In this document: positions 7,174 to 15,459 of the stretch, in pieces
Layout: each line of letters opens with the position of its first letter
Numbering within the stretch: position 1 is the first letter of the stretch
From: Gemmatimonadota bacterium
Lineage (GTDB): Bacteria > Gemmatimonadota > Gemmatimonadetes > Longimicrobiales > Gaopeijiaceae
Direction of reading: 5' to 3'
Assembly: GCA_022823225.1 (NCBI GenBank)
Contig: JAJDXM010000079.1
Location: 16,232-80,231, forward strand
DNA: 64,000 bases
Program-made: the position numbers and the translations under genes
Notes under the pieces: model-generated
Database searches by the model: none
Seen by the model: only the letters and a program-made list of their open reading frames with translations
Told to the model about the DNA's origin: nothing

Positions 7174-8115
7174 TTACCCCTCCGTGCCCTCCCGCAGAAA
7201 GCCGGAGAGAGGGTTCGGAAGAGGCTTCGGGCTGGAAAACCCCCCACCGGTCTCGATGTCGACCGCTATCGAGCCGATCAGGTTCCGGATGGCCTTCTCG
7301 CCACGGCCCAACCCCCACCGATACAAGCGGCGCCAGCCCAGCATCGCCACTGATCCGCCAGCGAGGAAACCGGCTACAGCCGCGCCGGCTGCGAGACCTC
7401 CAATCCCGAGTGCGACGCCCGCGGCCGCGCCCACGAAACCGCCGCCGACGCCGAACACACCCGAGACGCTGCCCCCGACCCACAGAGCGAGCTTGTGGCT
7501 GTGCGTCACGCTCGCGCGAACGGTCAACTCCGTCGAGGGCGGACTGGTGTCCAGGCGCCGGAGGCTGAAGAGCAGCTGCTTCAGGTCTGCCAGGGCCATC
7601 TCGTACGCGAAGGACTGGTCTGCCGTGGTCGGAGTGTACGAGTAGGCAGGGGTCTTGAATACCAGCACGCCACCGTCGAGGGGATCGGCCCCGTGGTGAT
7701 CGACAAGACTCAGGCGAAACGGGCGCTTCGGGAGGATGCGCTGCATGCCGGCGTAGACCTCTTCCGCCGGGGCGCGGATCACTCGCGAAACCTCCAGCGT
7801 GAGCGGTGGGTTACCCAGGAAGCGGGCCGCCACCACCGATCGTTGCTCCCGCGCTCCTTGGGCAAGGGTCTCGCTGCGAGCCTCCACTAGAGCATGATCG
7901 ACAAACTCGGGCGAAATCCCGGCTTCTTCCGCGGCGGCCCGAACATCCTCGAGGCGGAACCCATCGACCTCCGCCGGGTCGGTGGCATCCCCCCGGGGGG
8001 CCAGCTGTCTCGAACGCGCTTCGAGGCGGCGGGCGGCCTCTGCCTGAAGCTCGGCCGCACGGCGCCAGAGCGCGCGCGCCTGCTCCTCGGAGATGCGGGT
8101 TTCGTCGTCGCTCAT
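7174..8115 (-). CDS. Membrane protein of unknown function with glycine-rich hydrophobic segments
   Basis: 313 residues. The N-terminal 70 are a charged helix (ISEEQARALWRRAAELQAEA) followed by a segment resembling a short SHOCT/UBA-like three-helix unit (EDVRAAAEEAGISPEFVDHA). The middle (LTLEVSRVIRAPAEEVYAGM) starts like a START-domain-type lipid-binding fold. Residues about 225-285 form two glycine/alanine-rich transmembrane stretches (SGVFGVGGGFVGAAAGVALG). Function is not recognised. I chose ATG 8115 because sequence further upstream is FG-GAP debris in the same frame. Confidence 0.65.
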   Translation of the reverse strand: MSDDETRISEEQARALWRRAAELQAEAARRLEARSRQLAPRGDATDPAEVDGFRLEDVRAAAEEAGISPEFVDHALVEARSETLAQGAREQRSVVAARFLGNPPLTLEVSRVIRAPAEEVYAGMQRILPKRPFRLSLVDHHGADPLDGGVLVFKTPAYSYTPTTADQSFAYEMALADLKQLLFSLRRLDTSPPSTELTVRASVTHSHKLALWVGGSVSGVFGVGGGFVGAAAGVALGIGGLAAGAAVAGFLAGGSVAMLGWRRLYRWGLGRGEKAIRNLIGSIAVDIETGGGFSSPKPLPNPLSGFLREGTEG

Positions 8116-8130
8116 GGGATCGAAGGTAAC

Positions 8131-8262
8131 TGCGGCGAGACGTCGACGCGGAACCATGAGTGGTCCCGGCGTTCGAACGCCCCTCCGGCGATCCCGAAGA
8201 GCAGCGTGACATGGTTCCGTCTCGTCGTTCGCGACTGCCAGGTCGGCCTGGCCGCAGCGACA
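8131..8262 (-). pseudogene. FG-GAP repeat scrap with a one-base frameshift
   Basis: Read on the minus strand, GQADLAVANDET is followed, after one extra base, by NHVTLLFGIAGGAFERRDHS. Together they make one FG-GAP/VCBS beta-propeller unit. Neither frame continues into a full domain. The rest of 8263-8346 shows nothing recognisable. Confidence 0.6.
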
Positions 8263-8346
8263 AACGCCGCCCTCCTCTCCCAATCCGGCGCTTGCTGGAC
8301 GACGACGCTGGAATGCGTGTCTACTTGATCGCCGGAATCCAGTTGG

Positions 8347-8943
8347 CTAAACGGCCCGGGCAATCGCCTCCAGTTGCCGCTGCCGCTCTCTTGCGCCATC
8401 GTCGAGCACATCTTCCTTCGCCGCCACGATTGCGCCTCGAACCATATCGCTCTTGGTGGCTCCTTCCGTAACGACCGCGATGTCGCGCAACCGCACAACA
8501 AGCTCTCGCTGTATCCTCAAGCGCAGATCCTTCTGACACCTCCCCGTCGCCAATCGGCTCCTGGAGAGCGTATTCAGGCGCTGAGCCATGTCGGCATTCG
8601 CGCAAGCCAACGTGAGGTAGTATCGAATAACCGCGGGAGCGAACTGCTTGGGCGCCACGCGATAGCGGTCCGCCACGAGATGAAGCACGTCGTCGAGCTC
8701 CCGCGGCATCCGCACACTCATCACCTCCTCCTTCTTCGCTTCCCTCGCTGCTTTCAGCTTCGGCGTCGATTGGGCTGGCACCGTCAGGACTTCTCCGGTT
8801 TCGGCATCGACGCCGACGAGGACGTTCCTGACCGTGGCCTTCGACTCCTCGAGTTCGACAGTTCGGTACTCGTAAACGATCTCGACCCGCCCGCGTTCCG
8901 GCGCAAGAGCGTACCCGCGATCTCCTTCCCGCAAGATCTTCAT
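8347..8943 (-). CDS. Putative antitoxin/regulator paired with an MqsR-like protein
   Basis: 198 residues, no cysteines. The N-terminal 60 form a beta-rich region (YALAPERGRVEIVYEYRTVE, VRNVLVGVDAETGEVL). The middle has SVRMPRELDDVLHLVADRYRV, and the end has ATKSDMVRGAIVAAKEDVL, both like ribbon-helix-helix strand-helix units. The start is ATG 8943, one base after the stop of the upstream gene, so translation is coupled. Position and size suit the antitoxin of a two-gene module, but it is unlike the zinc-binding MqsA normally found with MqsR. Role inferred from context and motif style only. Confidence 0.6.
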   Translation of the reverse strand: MKILREGDRGYALAPERGRVEIVYEYRTVELEESKATVRNVLVGVDAETGEVLTVPAQSTPKLKAAREAKKEEVMSVRMPRELDDVLHLVADRYRVAPKQFAPAVIRYYLTLACANADMAQRLNTLSRSRLATGRCQKDLRLRIQRELVVRLRDIAVVTEGATKSDMVRGAIVAAKEDVLDDGARERQRQLEAIARAV

Positions 8944-8944
8944 C

Positions 8945-9265
8945 TCAGTTCCTTGCTCGATGAACGCTTATGGACATCGCTTTCCAGTCGTCCCCGTCTG
9001 TCTCCACGAAATACACCTTGATGTACCACCGTTCCTCTCGCACCGTTGGCGTAAACGTGTGCACCATCACGGATTCGTCCCAGTGGTGGGGCGATTCCCG
9101 GTAGTCTTCAGAGCGAGTCTTGAGCACGAGTGCTGCAACCTCGTTCGCATCGACATCGCCAACCGCCAGTAGGTTCTTCTCCGCGAGGGCGTCGCGAGCC
9201 TCGTGCTCGAAGTTACCTTCGTGAAGAGCCGCCACCACCACCGCCTTCGCCTCCGAGAATCCCAT
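8945..9265 (-). CDS. MqsR-like (RelE-superfamily) toxin candidate
   Basis: 106 residues, close to MqsR (98). The order of elements matches MqsR: N-terminal helix FSEAKAVVVAALHEGNFEHE, a long acidic helix region, HHWDESVMVHTFTPTV, then strands RWYIKVYFVET and MSISVHR, which resemble the MqsR 'VYLKI ... LIVSF' ending. MqsR is an mRNA interferase cutting at GCU. Catalytic residues cannot be assigned here with confidence. ATG 9265 is chosen because upstream in-frame sequence belongs to a decayed Phd gene. It is followed after one base by the putative antitoxin gene. Confidence 0.55.
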   Translation of the reverse strand: MGFSEAKAVVVAALHEGNFEHEARDALAEKNLLAVGDVDANEVAALVLKTRSEDYRESPHHWDESVMVHTFTPTVREERWYIKVYFVETDGDDWKAMSISVHRARN

Positions 9266-9309
9266 GCGGAATGGTACTACATTCGCAGTACGTGAGCAAG
9301 GAGTGTCAT

Positions 9310-9417
9310 AGTGCTCCGGGCTCATGACGACCAATGGCGGCCTGGCCATTCTGGGTGATCGTCTCCACCCGTCTTTCTCGAATCCGGTCGAGGTGCTCGC
9401 CCAGGCGTTTCCGGAGG
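9310..9417 (-). pseudogene. Decayed second copy of the Phd/YefM antitoxin gene
   Basis: The minus strand reads RKRLGEHLDRIRERRVETIT then QNGQAA, matching residues of the intact copy at 6254-6532. One extra base then shifts the frame before VVMSPEHYD. No start codon or 3' part remains. Confidence 0.75.
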
Positions 9418-9437
9418 GAAAGCCGCCGCGATCATAC

Positions 9438-9467
9438 ACAACAAATCGGTTGACAACGAATCTGTTG
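9438..9467 (+). promoter_or_regulatory. Two tandem 15-bp operator-like repeats before the large ATPase gene
   Basis: ACAACAAATCGGTTG (9438-9452) and ACAACGAATCTGTTG (9453-9467) abut exactly and match the three units before the ATPase gene at 671-1924. The array covers the -35 box of the candidate promoter. A wider imperfect palindrome (ATACACAACA ... TGTTGTGTGTAT) encloses both units. Confidence 0.72.
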
Positions 9468-9477
9468 TGTGTATCTT
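9450..9477 (+). promoter_or_regulatory. Candidate sigma-70 promoter of the large ATPase gene
   Basis: TTGACA (9450-9455), a 16-base spacer and TATCTT (9472-9477). Transcription would begin at about 9483-9485, right at the ATG (9485), and no ribosome-binding site is seen, so the mRNA may be leaderless. The -35 lies across the junction of the two operator repeats. Confidence 0.6.
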
Positions 9478-9484
9478 CTGGTCC

Positions 9485-11989
9485 ATGGCCACCCAACCCG
9501 TCCCAGCCATCCGCAAGTTCAACCCCGGCCTCTTCCAGTCGGATCAGGAGGTCAGGAAGCAGTTCGTGGTCCGCAATCACGAACTCGGTCTCCTGCTCGA
9601 TGACCTTCGGAGCAACATCAGTTCCCCATCGTGCCAGCACATTCTCGTAGTGGGGCCGCGCGGGCGGGGTAAGACCATGCTCCTTGCGCGCGTCGCGGCA
9701 GAGCTGCGCAGCAACGGGGAATTCGCCGGTTCGCTGCTGCCGGTTCGGTTCATGGAAGAGAGCCCGGAGATCTTCGGTCTCACAGACTTCTGGCTGGAGA
9801 CCTTGTTCCATCTGGCCAACGAGGTCGATGAGCACGATGCCGCGATGGCACGGCAACTCCGCGACACCCACGCTACGCTGTCATCGCGGTGGCGGGAGCA
9901 GATCACCGTGGCGCAGGCCCGCGCTGCCGTGCTGGACGCCGCGGATCAACTGGGGAAGCAGCTCGTTCTCTTCGTGGAGAACCTGCAGTCACTCCTCCGG
10001 GACGCTCACGACGATTTTGCCTGGCAACTTCGCGAAGTCCTTCAGACCGAACCGCAGATCATCCTGCTGGCCTCGGCCACCAGCCGCTTCCGCGAATTGG
10101 ACGACGTTGCCGAGCCGTTCTTCAAAATGTTCCGCATCGTCGGGCTGGGGCCCCTGAACACCGAGGAGTGCGTTCGCCTGTGGGAAGTCGTGAGCGGGAG
10201 ACGGGCGAGCCAGTCCGAAGTCAGGCCGCTCCATATCCTCACGGGCGGCAATCCTCGCTTGCTGGTGATGGCGGCCGAGTTTGCGCGTCATCGTTCCGTT
10301 CGTCGGCTGATGTCCGAGCTGGTCACCATGATCGACGAGCACACCGAGTACTTCCGAGGTCACCTGGAGGCCCTGCCCAAGACGGAACGGCGTGTGTACG
10401 TGGCGGTGATCGACCTCTGGCAGCCCTCCTCCGCGAGCGAAATCGCGGCCCGGGCGCGCGTGGACATCCGGGTGGTATCGACCATGCTCGGGCGGCTGGT
10501 CGAACGCGGGGTGGTCGTCCGGCAGGGTTGGGGCCGGAAGCGGCTGTACGCCGCCGCCGAGCCATTGTACAGCATGTACTACAAGCTGCGGCGGGAGCGG
10601 GACGACGCTGCGGTCGTGGAGAATCTGATCCGGTTCATGGTGGCGTGCTATGGGGTTGGGGATCTATGGAAGTTCTCGGTGTGGCTGACCGGTGTGGCGG
10701 CGGAGTCGGAAGCTCTACGACGCGGAATCCGGCAGGCGCTCTTGAGCAGACCGCCCCTCGGCGACTGTCTTGTCGACAGGAAGTGGGATGCCATCCAACG
10801 GGCTTCGGAACATGCGAGGACCCGCGTGGAGGCCAAGGCGATCGAGGACCTGGAGAAAGCCGTTGCGGCGGCGGTTGACGCGGAAGAGTTCGAAAGAGTC
10901 ATCGAGCTCGTGGACGAGGATCTCTCGTCTCGATCACAGGAGACCCAGGAGCCCCCGACTGATTCGTACACTGCGTGGACGAGGTATCTGAAGGCGTTCG
11001 CCCATGAACAGTTGGGGAATGCGCGCGCCGTACTGGCGCTCTCCGACCAGGCGGTGGGGCTTGCTAACAGCCGCGACGAGATGGTCCAACTGTGGACGGC
11101 CCTGACGCTGGCCATGAGGGGAGGCGCACAGCACAGCCTTGGCGACCATGTTGCCGCCATTGGGACCTGTGACGAATTCATGCGTCGGTTCGGGTCCTGG
11201 CATCATGACCGATTTGAAGCGGCGATCGCGGAGACGCTTGTGACGCGCGGGTGCTGCAAGGCGCATCTTGGCGACCATCCCGGAGCCATCCGTGACTACG
11301 ACGATGTGGTGGTTCAATTCGACGGTACCCGTCACCCCGAAACCCAACCGAGCATCGTAGCCGCGCTGATGAGTAAGGCCCTGACATGCCGGCGCCTCGG
11401 CAACATCGAAGAGGAGATCCGCAGCTACGATGCTGTCATCGCCCGCTTCCAATCCTCTGATGTCCTGGACCTCCGGCGGCAAGCGGCGGTCGCCCTGAGC
11501 TGGAAGTGCATGGCGCAGGCCGAATCCGGCCTTGCTGACGAGGCTCTCGTAAGTTGCAAGAGGTTGGAAGAGACAGTTCGAACCTGGCCCGGGAATAGGG
11601 AAGATCTCTCGGCGGGACCTTGGGTCGAGTGGTTGGCTTGGCGCGCCGAGAGTGCCCGGTCACTGGCCCTGGCCGTCCAGAAGAACCATCGGGCTGCGCT
11701 GGACTCGTTTCAGGCTGCCTACGCCGTGTTTTTTCCCGACGATGAAGTGACGATGCGGGAGATGCTGGATCTGGTGGCCAACTTGGTCGCGAGAGGTGCG
11801 GCGCCCCATGACCTGTTGGCCGTCCTCTCGGCCGACACCGCCAAATCCGCGAGCCTGCGTCCGCTGATCGTCGCCCTGCACCAGCGCGCGGGCGACCGGG
11901 TGCGCGCTCCGAGGGAAGTCCAGGAGGTGGCTGTCGATATTCGTGGGCGGTTTCGCGAGGCTGAGGAGCGGATGGGAGTGGTGCGGTGA
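9485..11989 (+). CDS. Large STAND-like ATPase with winged-helix and TPR-like regions
   Basis: 834 residues. Order of parts: Walker A GPRGRGKT (57-64); a hydrophobic strand VLFVENL (161-167) in the Walker B position, with E-N instead of the usual D-E; sensor-like LLASATSRF (194-202); GGNPRL (254-259); a winged helix (about 300-358, SASEIAARARVDIRVVSTML); and from about 460 to 780 a helical repeat region with TPR-like units (SLGDHVAAIGTCDEF, HLGDHPGAIRDYDDVV, RLGNIEEEIRSYDAVI). This build of NTPase, DNA-binding-type helix and repeats is typical of STAND signalling ATPases, in which repeats sense a trigger. The start is ATG 9485 rather than 9467, which would lie inside the promoter. The partial gene at 1-654 is a paralogue. 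Confidence 0.8.
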   Translation: MATQPVPAIRKFNPGLFQSDQEVRKQFVVRNHELGLLLDDLRSNISSPSCQHILVVGPRGRGKTMLLARVAAELRSNGEFAGSLLPVRFMEESPEIFGLTDFWLETLFHLANEVDEHDAAMARQLRDTHATLSSRWREQITVAQARAAVLDAADQLGKQLVLFVENLQSLLRDAHDDFAWQLREVLQTEPQIILLASATSRFRELDDVAEPFFKMFRIVGLGPLNTEECVRLWEVVSGRRASQSEVRPLHILTGGNPRLLVMAAEFARHRSVRRLMSELVTMIDEHTEYFRGHLEALPKTERRVYVAVIDLWQPSSASEIAARARVDIRVVSTMLGRLVERGVVVRQGWGRKRLYAAAEPLYSMYYKLRRERDDAAVVENLIRFMVACYGVGDLWKFSVWLTGVAAESEALRRGIRQALLSRPPLGDCLVDRKWDAIQRASEHARTRVEAKAIEDLEKAVAAAVDAEEFERVIELVDEDLSSRSQETQEPPTDSYTAWTRYLKAFAHEQLGNARAVLALSDQAVGLANSRDEMVQLWTALTLAMRGGAQHSLGDHVAAIGTCDEFMRRFGSWHHDRFEAAIAETLVTRGCCKAHLGDHPGAIRDYDDVVVQFDGTRHPETQPSIVAALMSKALTCRRLGNIEEEIRSYDAVIARFQSSDVLDLRRQAAVALSWKCMAQAESGLADEALVSCKRLEETVRTWPGNREDLSAGPWVEWLAWRAESARSLALAVQKNHRAALDSFQAAYAVFFPDDEVTMREMLDLVANLVARGAAPHDLLAVLSADTAKSASLRPLIVALHQRAGDRVRAPREVQEVAVDIRGRFREAEERMGVVR

Positions 11990-12289
11990 TAGGCCTCCTA
12001 CGATGCGGGTTCTGGGGCGAGGTCACCCTGGAGACAACCGCACTGCCGCTTCGCTCCTACAGGATCGGGTAGCGCGAGAGCAGGGCGTCAGCATGAATCG
12101 CCTGGTCAGCGCCCGGCTCGCGCGAGAGGGGTAGGGGCGCGAAACGACCCGTCGGCAAACCCGTCCCAGGTCGCCTGCGAACGCGCGCCTTCTCCGCACG
12201 CGGCCGCCACATCCTGACGACCGTCTCATCCAACCATTCGTCCGCCCGCCCACCCCCGCGAACTTGGCGTCCCCTCACCCGGAGACGCA
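11990..12289 (+). other. Scar made of two gene tails; no gene
   Basis: 12028-12072 copies the last 45 bases of the DUF2283 gene (3013-3057) including its stop. It is followed directly by 12078-12160, which copies the last 57 bases and some downstream sequence of the HicB-like gene (from 7062). Neither source gene's 5' end is present. The remaining bases to 12289 show nothing recognisable apart from the lead-in to the next remnant. Confidence 0.7.
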
Positions 12290-12926
12290 ATGCACGACCC
12301 CGTACTCAAGTCGGTCTTCGCCGACCGCGACATGATCGGGATCCTGATCCGCGACCGCGTTCCCGAATGGGCCGGTGCGATCGATTTCGCGACGTTCCAG
12401 CGGACGGCCGAGCGTGACCGATCTCTTCAAGCGCTCCGACCCGGGCCGCTTCCTCCTGGTCTCGTGGAAGGAAGAGGAGGGATTCGCTCAGCCTCGGAAC
12501 GACATCACGGCGCTGGTGCTGGGCCTGGCCCGGAACCTGTCGCCCGAGGACATGGCCGAGCAGGTAGCCGCCCTGCGGCGGAGGGTCGCGGAGCGGGGGG
12601 ACGCAAGGCTGGGCGCGTTCCTGGCCGATAGGGTGATGACGATGCTAGAATTGAGAGGCTACACGCAGGAACTGCAGCTGGGAGGAGCGAAGACGATGGA
12701 CGAGTTGGACGACAGATTCCAGCGGGGATTGGACGAACTGGTGCAGAGGGGTCGAACGCAGGTTCTGCGGCGGCAGATCGCCCGGAAGTTCGGTGAGGAA
12801 ACGGCGGGACAGGCGTCCCAGGTGCTGGAGGGGCTACCTGGCCCCGACGGCATCGACCGGGTGACAGACGCTCTGTTCGAGTGTGGCACCGGCGACGAGT
12901 TCATCGAGCGGGTGCGGATGGCCTGA
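12290..12926 (+). pseudogene. Rpn-family nuclease, internally deleted and frameshifted
   Basis: ATG 12290 opens the family N-terminus (DPVLKSVFADRDMIGILIRD, VPEWAGAIDFAT). It then jumps to FQRTAE, having lost the stretch that holds the PD-(D/E)XK active site. The C-terminal part resumes in another frame (VTDLFKRSDPGRFLLVSW, NDITALVLGLARNLSPEDMA, LELRGYTQELQLGG, DALFECGTGDEFIERV) and runs intact to TGA 12926. With the catalytic segment missing it cannot be an active nuclease. The C-terminal frame from 12375 is 183 codons and could be expressed alone. It is the second copy of the family here; the other is at 2010-2627. Confidence 0.8.
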
Positions 12927-13088
12927 GTCTCCGGAGTGGGCTCCCGCTCGGTGGGGCCGGCACGTCGGATGCGATCCGCCGCTCTGTTCAAGCGCGGCAC
13001 CGGCGATGAGGTTGACCACGACGGCCGCACTAGACCCTAACAATCCTGCAGATGATGAGAAGCGGCATCCTCGCAAGGAGATCCGGGC

Positions 13089-13457
13089 GTGAACCCCTAC
13101 GACGCATATGACCCCTTCGCGCGCGTCTACAACCAGCACTGGGGTTTCTTCGCGACCAAGGCGTACCCGATCTTCGAACAGCTGGTGTTGGAGAAACTCC
13201 CGCCCGGATGCGCCGTCACCCTGTTCGAGTTGGACGGCTCGCGCTGGGTGCGGACGGACTTCCCCTTGATTCAACGGTGGTATGAGGAAGTTGAAATCAA
13301 GGAACGACTGCGGAAGGCAGGATTCGAAGAGCTACAGTCTTTCGATGGGAACGAACCCATGTTTGAGGGCTCGGTACATGAAGGCCGGATGTTCTTCGTC
13401 GGAAAAAAGCGCGACGCCCGTCAGCCCCACGGCCGGGTCAGAAAAACGCTGACGTAG
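13089..13457 (+). pseudogene. SAM-dependent methyltransferase with its core deleted
   Basis: 122 residues from GTG 13089 joining the start of a class I methyltransferase (YDPFARVYNQHWGFFATKAY, PIFEQLVLEKLPPG) directly to its end (CAVTLFELDGSRWVRTDFPL, EEVEIKERLRKAGFEELQSF, GRMFFVGKKR). The Rossmann core with the SAM-binding D-x-G-x-G-x-G loop is missing, about half of the usual 240-260 residues. The frame stays open, so a small protein may be made, but it should not bind SAM. The last 37 bases overlap the FG-GAP remnant on the other strand. A ribosome-binding site (AAGGAG) lies upstream. Confidence 0.7.
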
Positions 13458-13740
13458 TCCACCCCATCGTTCGCCATCGCGAAATCCACCCGCCCATCCC
13501 CATCGAAGTCACCCGTCCCCGTCGAAATCCGCGATGGCCAGGTCCACCGGATTCTCGCCGGCGGCACCGGACCAGGTCACCTCGAAGCGGCCGTCACCCT
13601 GGCCGATCAGCACGAAGACGCTTTGGCCGCCGGAAACCACGAGGTCCAGCCGTCCGTCGCCATTCAGATCGCGAGCCTGGATCGCGGTGGTAGGGCTTCC
13701 GACAGCGGCCGAAGGAGAGTTTGTGCGGTGGCGGCCGGTG
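13421..13740 (-). pseudogene. FG-GAP/VCBS repeat protein remnant
   Basis: The minus strand encodes at least two FG-GAP propeller units with calcium loops: DLNGDGRLDLVV ... FVLIGQGDGRFEV ... DLAIADFDGDG, then after a frameshift at about 13510 DFDGDGRVDFAMAND ... VSVFLTRP and a stop at 13421-13423. Such proteins are usually secreted or surface-bound and several hundred residues long, so this is a fragment. A duplicated GACGGGGACGG-type stretch at the frameshift suggests slippage. From 13741 to 13910 nothing is recognisable. Confidence 0.72.
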
Positions 13741-13910
13741 GAGCGGCGAGGGCGAGGGTGGCGGAAGCGAGGAGGGCAAACCGTCCCGACAGGTACTTGT
13801 GGATGACGCTCGACAGCAGTGTCTGGCAGGGAATGCCCTCCTCGCGGGCCCGAGCGTGCGCTCGATTGAAGTCACGTCTGGAGTCCCGACGGGCCGACGC
13901 TTCGAACCAT

Positions 13911-15401
13911 TCACCAACCGGCCGAAAGCCGCAGATGGCCGCCGTCGAACGCCTCTCGCAAGAAGTTGTCCAGGTCCCAGCGGAGCCCGGCCGTCACCTC
14001 GAAGCCCGACCGGAACCGGTGTCCCGCTTCCATGATCAGTCGCTGACTCTGCGAGGTGAGCCAGGGCGCCCGGGAGCCCGCATCGCGGTCCAGAACGGCG
14101 AAGGCCAGGCGGCCCGTCCATCCCGCCTCCGGGTATCGGACGAGGGCCGCCCGGGCGAACAACTCACGATCGCGGTGTTCACGGCGAGCGCCCCCTCCCG
14201 GCGTTCGCCATTCGGGTCGCCCCACCCGCGCCAGCTCCGTCTCGACCGCCCATAGCGGGTTCAGGCGGGTCCGTGCGCGGGCGCCCATAGTCACCGTCTG
14301 CTCGCGCAAATTGAAGCCGGGGCCGCTCGCGGACGACCGCCGCTCGGTGTCTGCCGTCGCCCAGGTGCCGTACAGCGCCAGCGTCAAGCGCTCGAGCGGC
14401 GTGACCTGGAGGAGTGCTCCCAGGAACGCGACCTGTTCGATCTGGGTGAACGGAGCCTGACCGGTTGCCGGAAAGGTCACCTGTACCTCGCTTCTTCGGC
14501 TCGATCCCGCGTGCAGCTCCGCTCGCCAGCGTGACGCCGCGGCTCTCAGGGTCGTGCGAGCGGCGAGGGGAGCCTCCGCGTAGTCGTAGTGGGCGTCCAC
14601 GTCGTCCGCCCTCACTCCCAGGCTCTGGAAGATCGCGTCGTTGAAGGCGTCGAGCGCTGCGAGCCGCACCTCCAGCGTCCACCTCCGGTCTCCCCCGTCC
14701 CTCCAGGAGCGTGCCAGGGCGACCTCTACGTCTGCGGACGGCTTGAAGAAGTGGACGCCGAGCCCGATCTGCACGGTCCACGGCGTCCCGAGCGCGTCGC
14801 GCCACTGCATGCCGACCCATGGGTAGTCGCGCCGTGCCGTAAGCGATCGCTCCCTGCGGTAGCGTGCCATCAGGTCCACGGGCCCGGAGACATGGATCTC
14901 CTGGCGCCAGTCCAGGACGTGGAGGATGTACGGATTGCTGATCGAGGCCCCGGCAAGCCGAAAGCCGTTCGGCAGCTTGGCCCAGCGTGCGTCCTCACCG
15001 GGATCGAAGAGGCTCGAGCGGACATCCAGCTCGTATTCGTGGTCCATTTCAAGGCTGAGCCGCTGGAAGATGCCCTCCTCCGCCAGGCGGCCGTAGTAGG
15101 CGCCGTCGCGGTCGAGCAGGGACAGCCACACCTGATCCGCCCACGCCGCGAGAGTCGCGATAGCCGCCGAGTCGGGCTGGGCCGCAGGGGAGGTCGCGGA
15201 TCGCTCTGCGCCGGCCTGGGCACGGAGCGACGGCACGGCGAGGAGGGAAGCTCCGGCCAGTACGGCTGCCAGCGGTCCGTGGATCAAGCCCCGCGAGCAC
15301 CGAGAGCGGCGAGGCGCCGCGGCCAGACCCACTGCCTCCCAACCACCCAACCCCGGAGAAGGGCCTGCGTCCCTGGCGAGATCGTGGGAGTCGTCGGTCA
15401 T
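13911..15401 (-). CDS. Predicted outer-membrane beta-barrel protein of unknown function
   Basis: About 496 residues from ATG 15401 (an upstream ATG at 15455 adds 18 residues). A long arginine-rich leader precedes a hydrophobic signal (GPLAAVLAGASLLAVPSLRA QA). The mature part alternates hydrophobic and polar residues in many strands with aromatic girdles (ELDVRSSLF, WTVQIGLGVHFF, RWTLEVRLAAL, RWRAELHAGS) and ends GGHLRLSAGW, typical of barrels closing with an aromatic residue. No named family is recognised. The lipoprotein gene next to it on the same strand ends 59 bases upstream and may be co-expressed. Confidence 0.65.
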   Translation of the reverse strand: MTDDSHDLARDAGPSPGLGGWEAVGLAAAPRRSRCSRGLIHGPLAAVLAGASLLAVPSLRAQAGAERSATSPAAQPDSAAIATLAAWADQVWLSLLDRDGAYYGRLAEEGIFQRLSLEMDHEYELDVRSSLFDPGEDARWAKLPNGFRLAGASISNPYILHVLDWRQEIHVSGPVDLMARYRRERSLTARRDYPWVGMQWRDALGTPWTVQIGLGVHFFKPSADVEVALARSWRDGGDRRWTLEVRLAALDAFNDAIFQSLGVRADDVDAHYDYAEAPLAARTTLRAAASRWRAELHAGSSRRSEVQVTFPATGQAPFTQIEQVAFLGALLQVTPLERLTLALYGTWATADTERRSSASGPGFNLREQTVTMGARARTRLNPLWAVETELARVGRPEWRTPGGGARREHRDRELFARAALVRYPEAGWTGRLAFAVLDRDAGSRAPWLTSQSQRLIMEAGHRFRSGFEVTAGLRWDLDNFLREAFDGGHLRLSAGW

Positions 15402-15459
15402 GGGGTTGTCACGGGAATGGTGATGAGTACGCGGGGGGCCGGCGGCGCCAGGCATCCCG

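Noticed and set aside
1..14000. Search for integrase, transposase, attachment site or CRISPR array to explain the island
   Set aside because: No recombinase of a recognised integrase or IS family, no terminal inverted repeats and no regularly spaced direct repeats of CRISPR type were found; only Rpn remnants are present.
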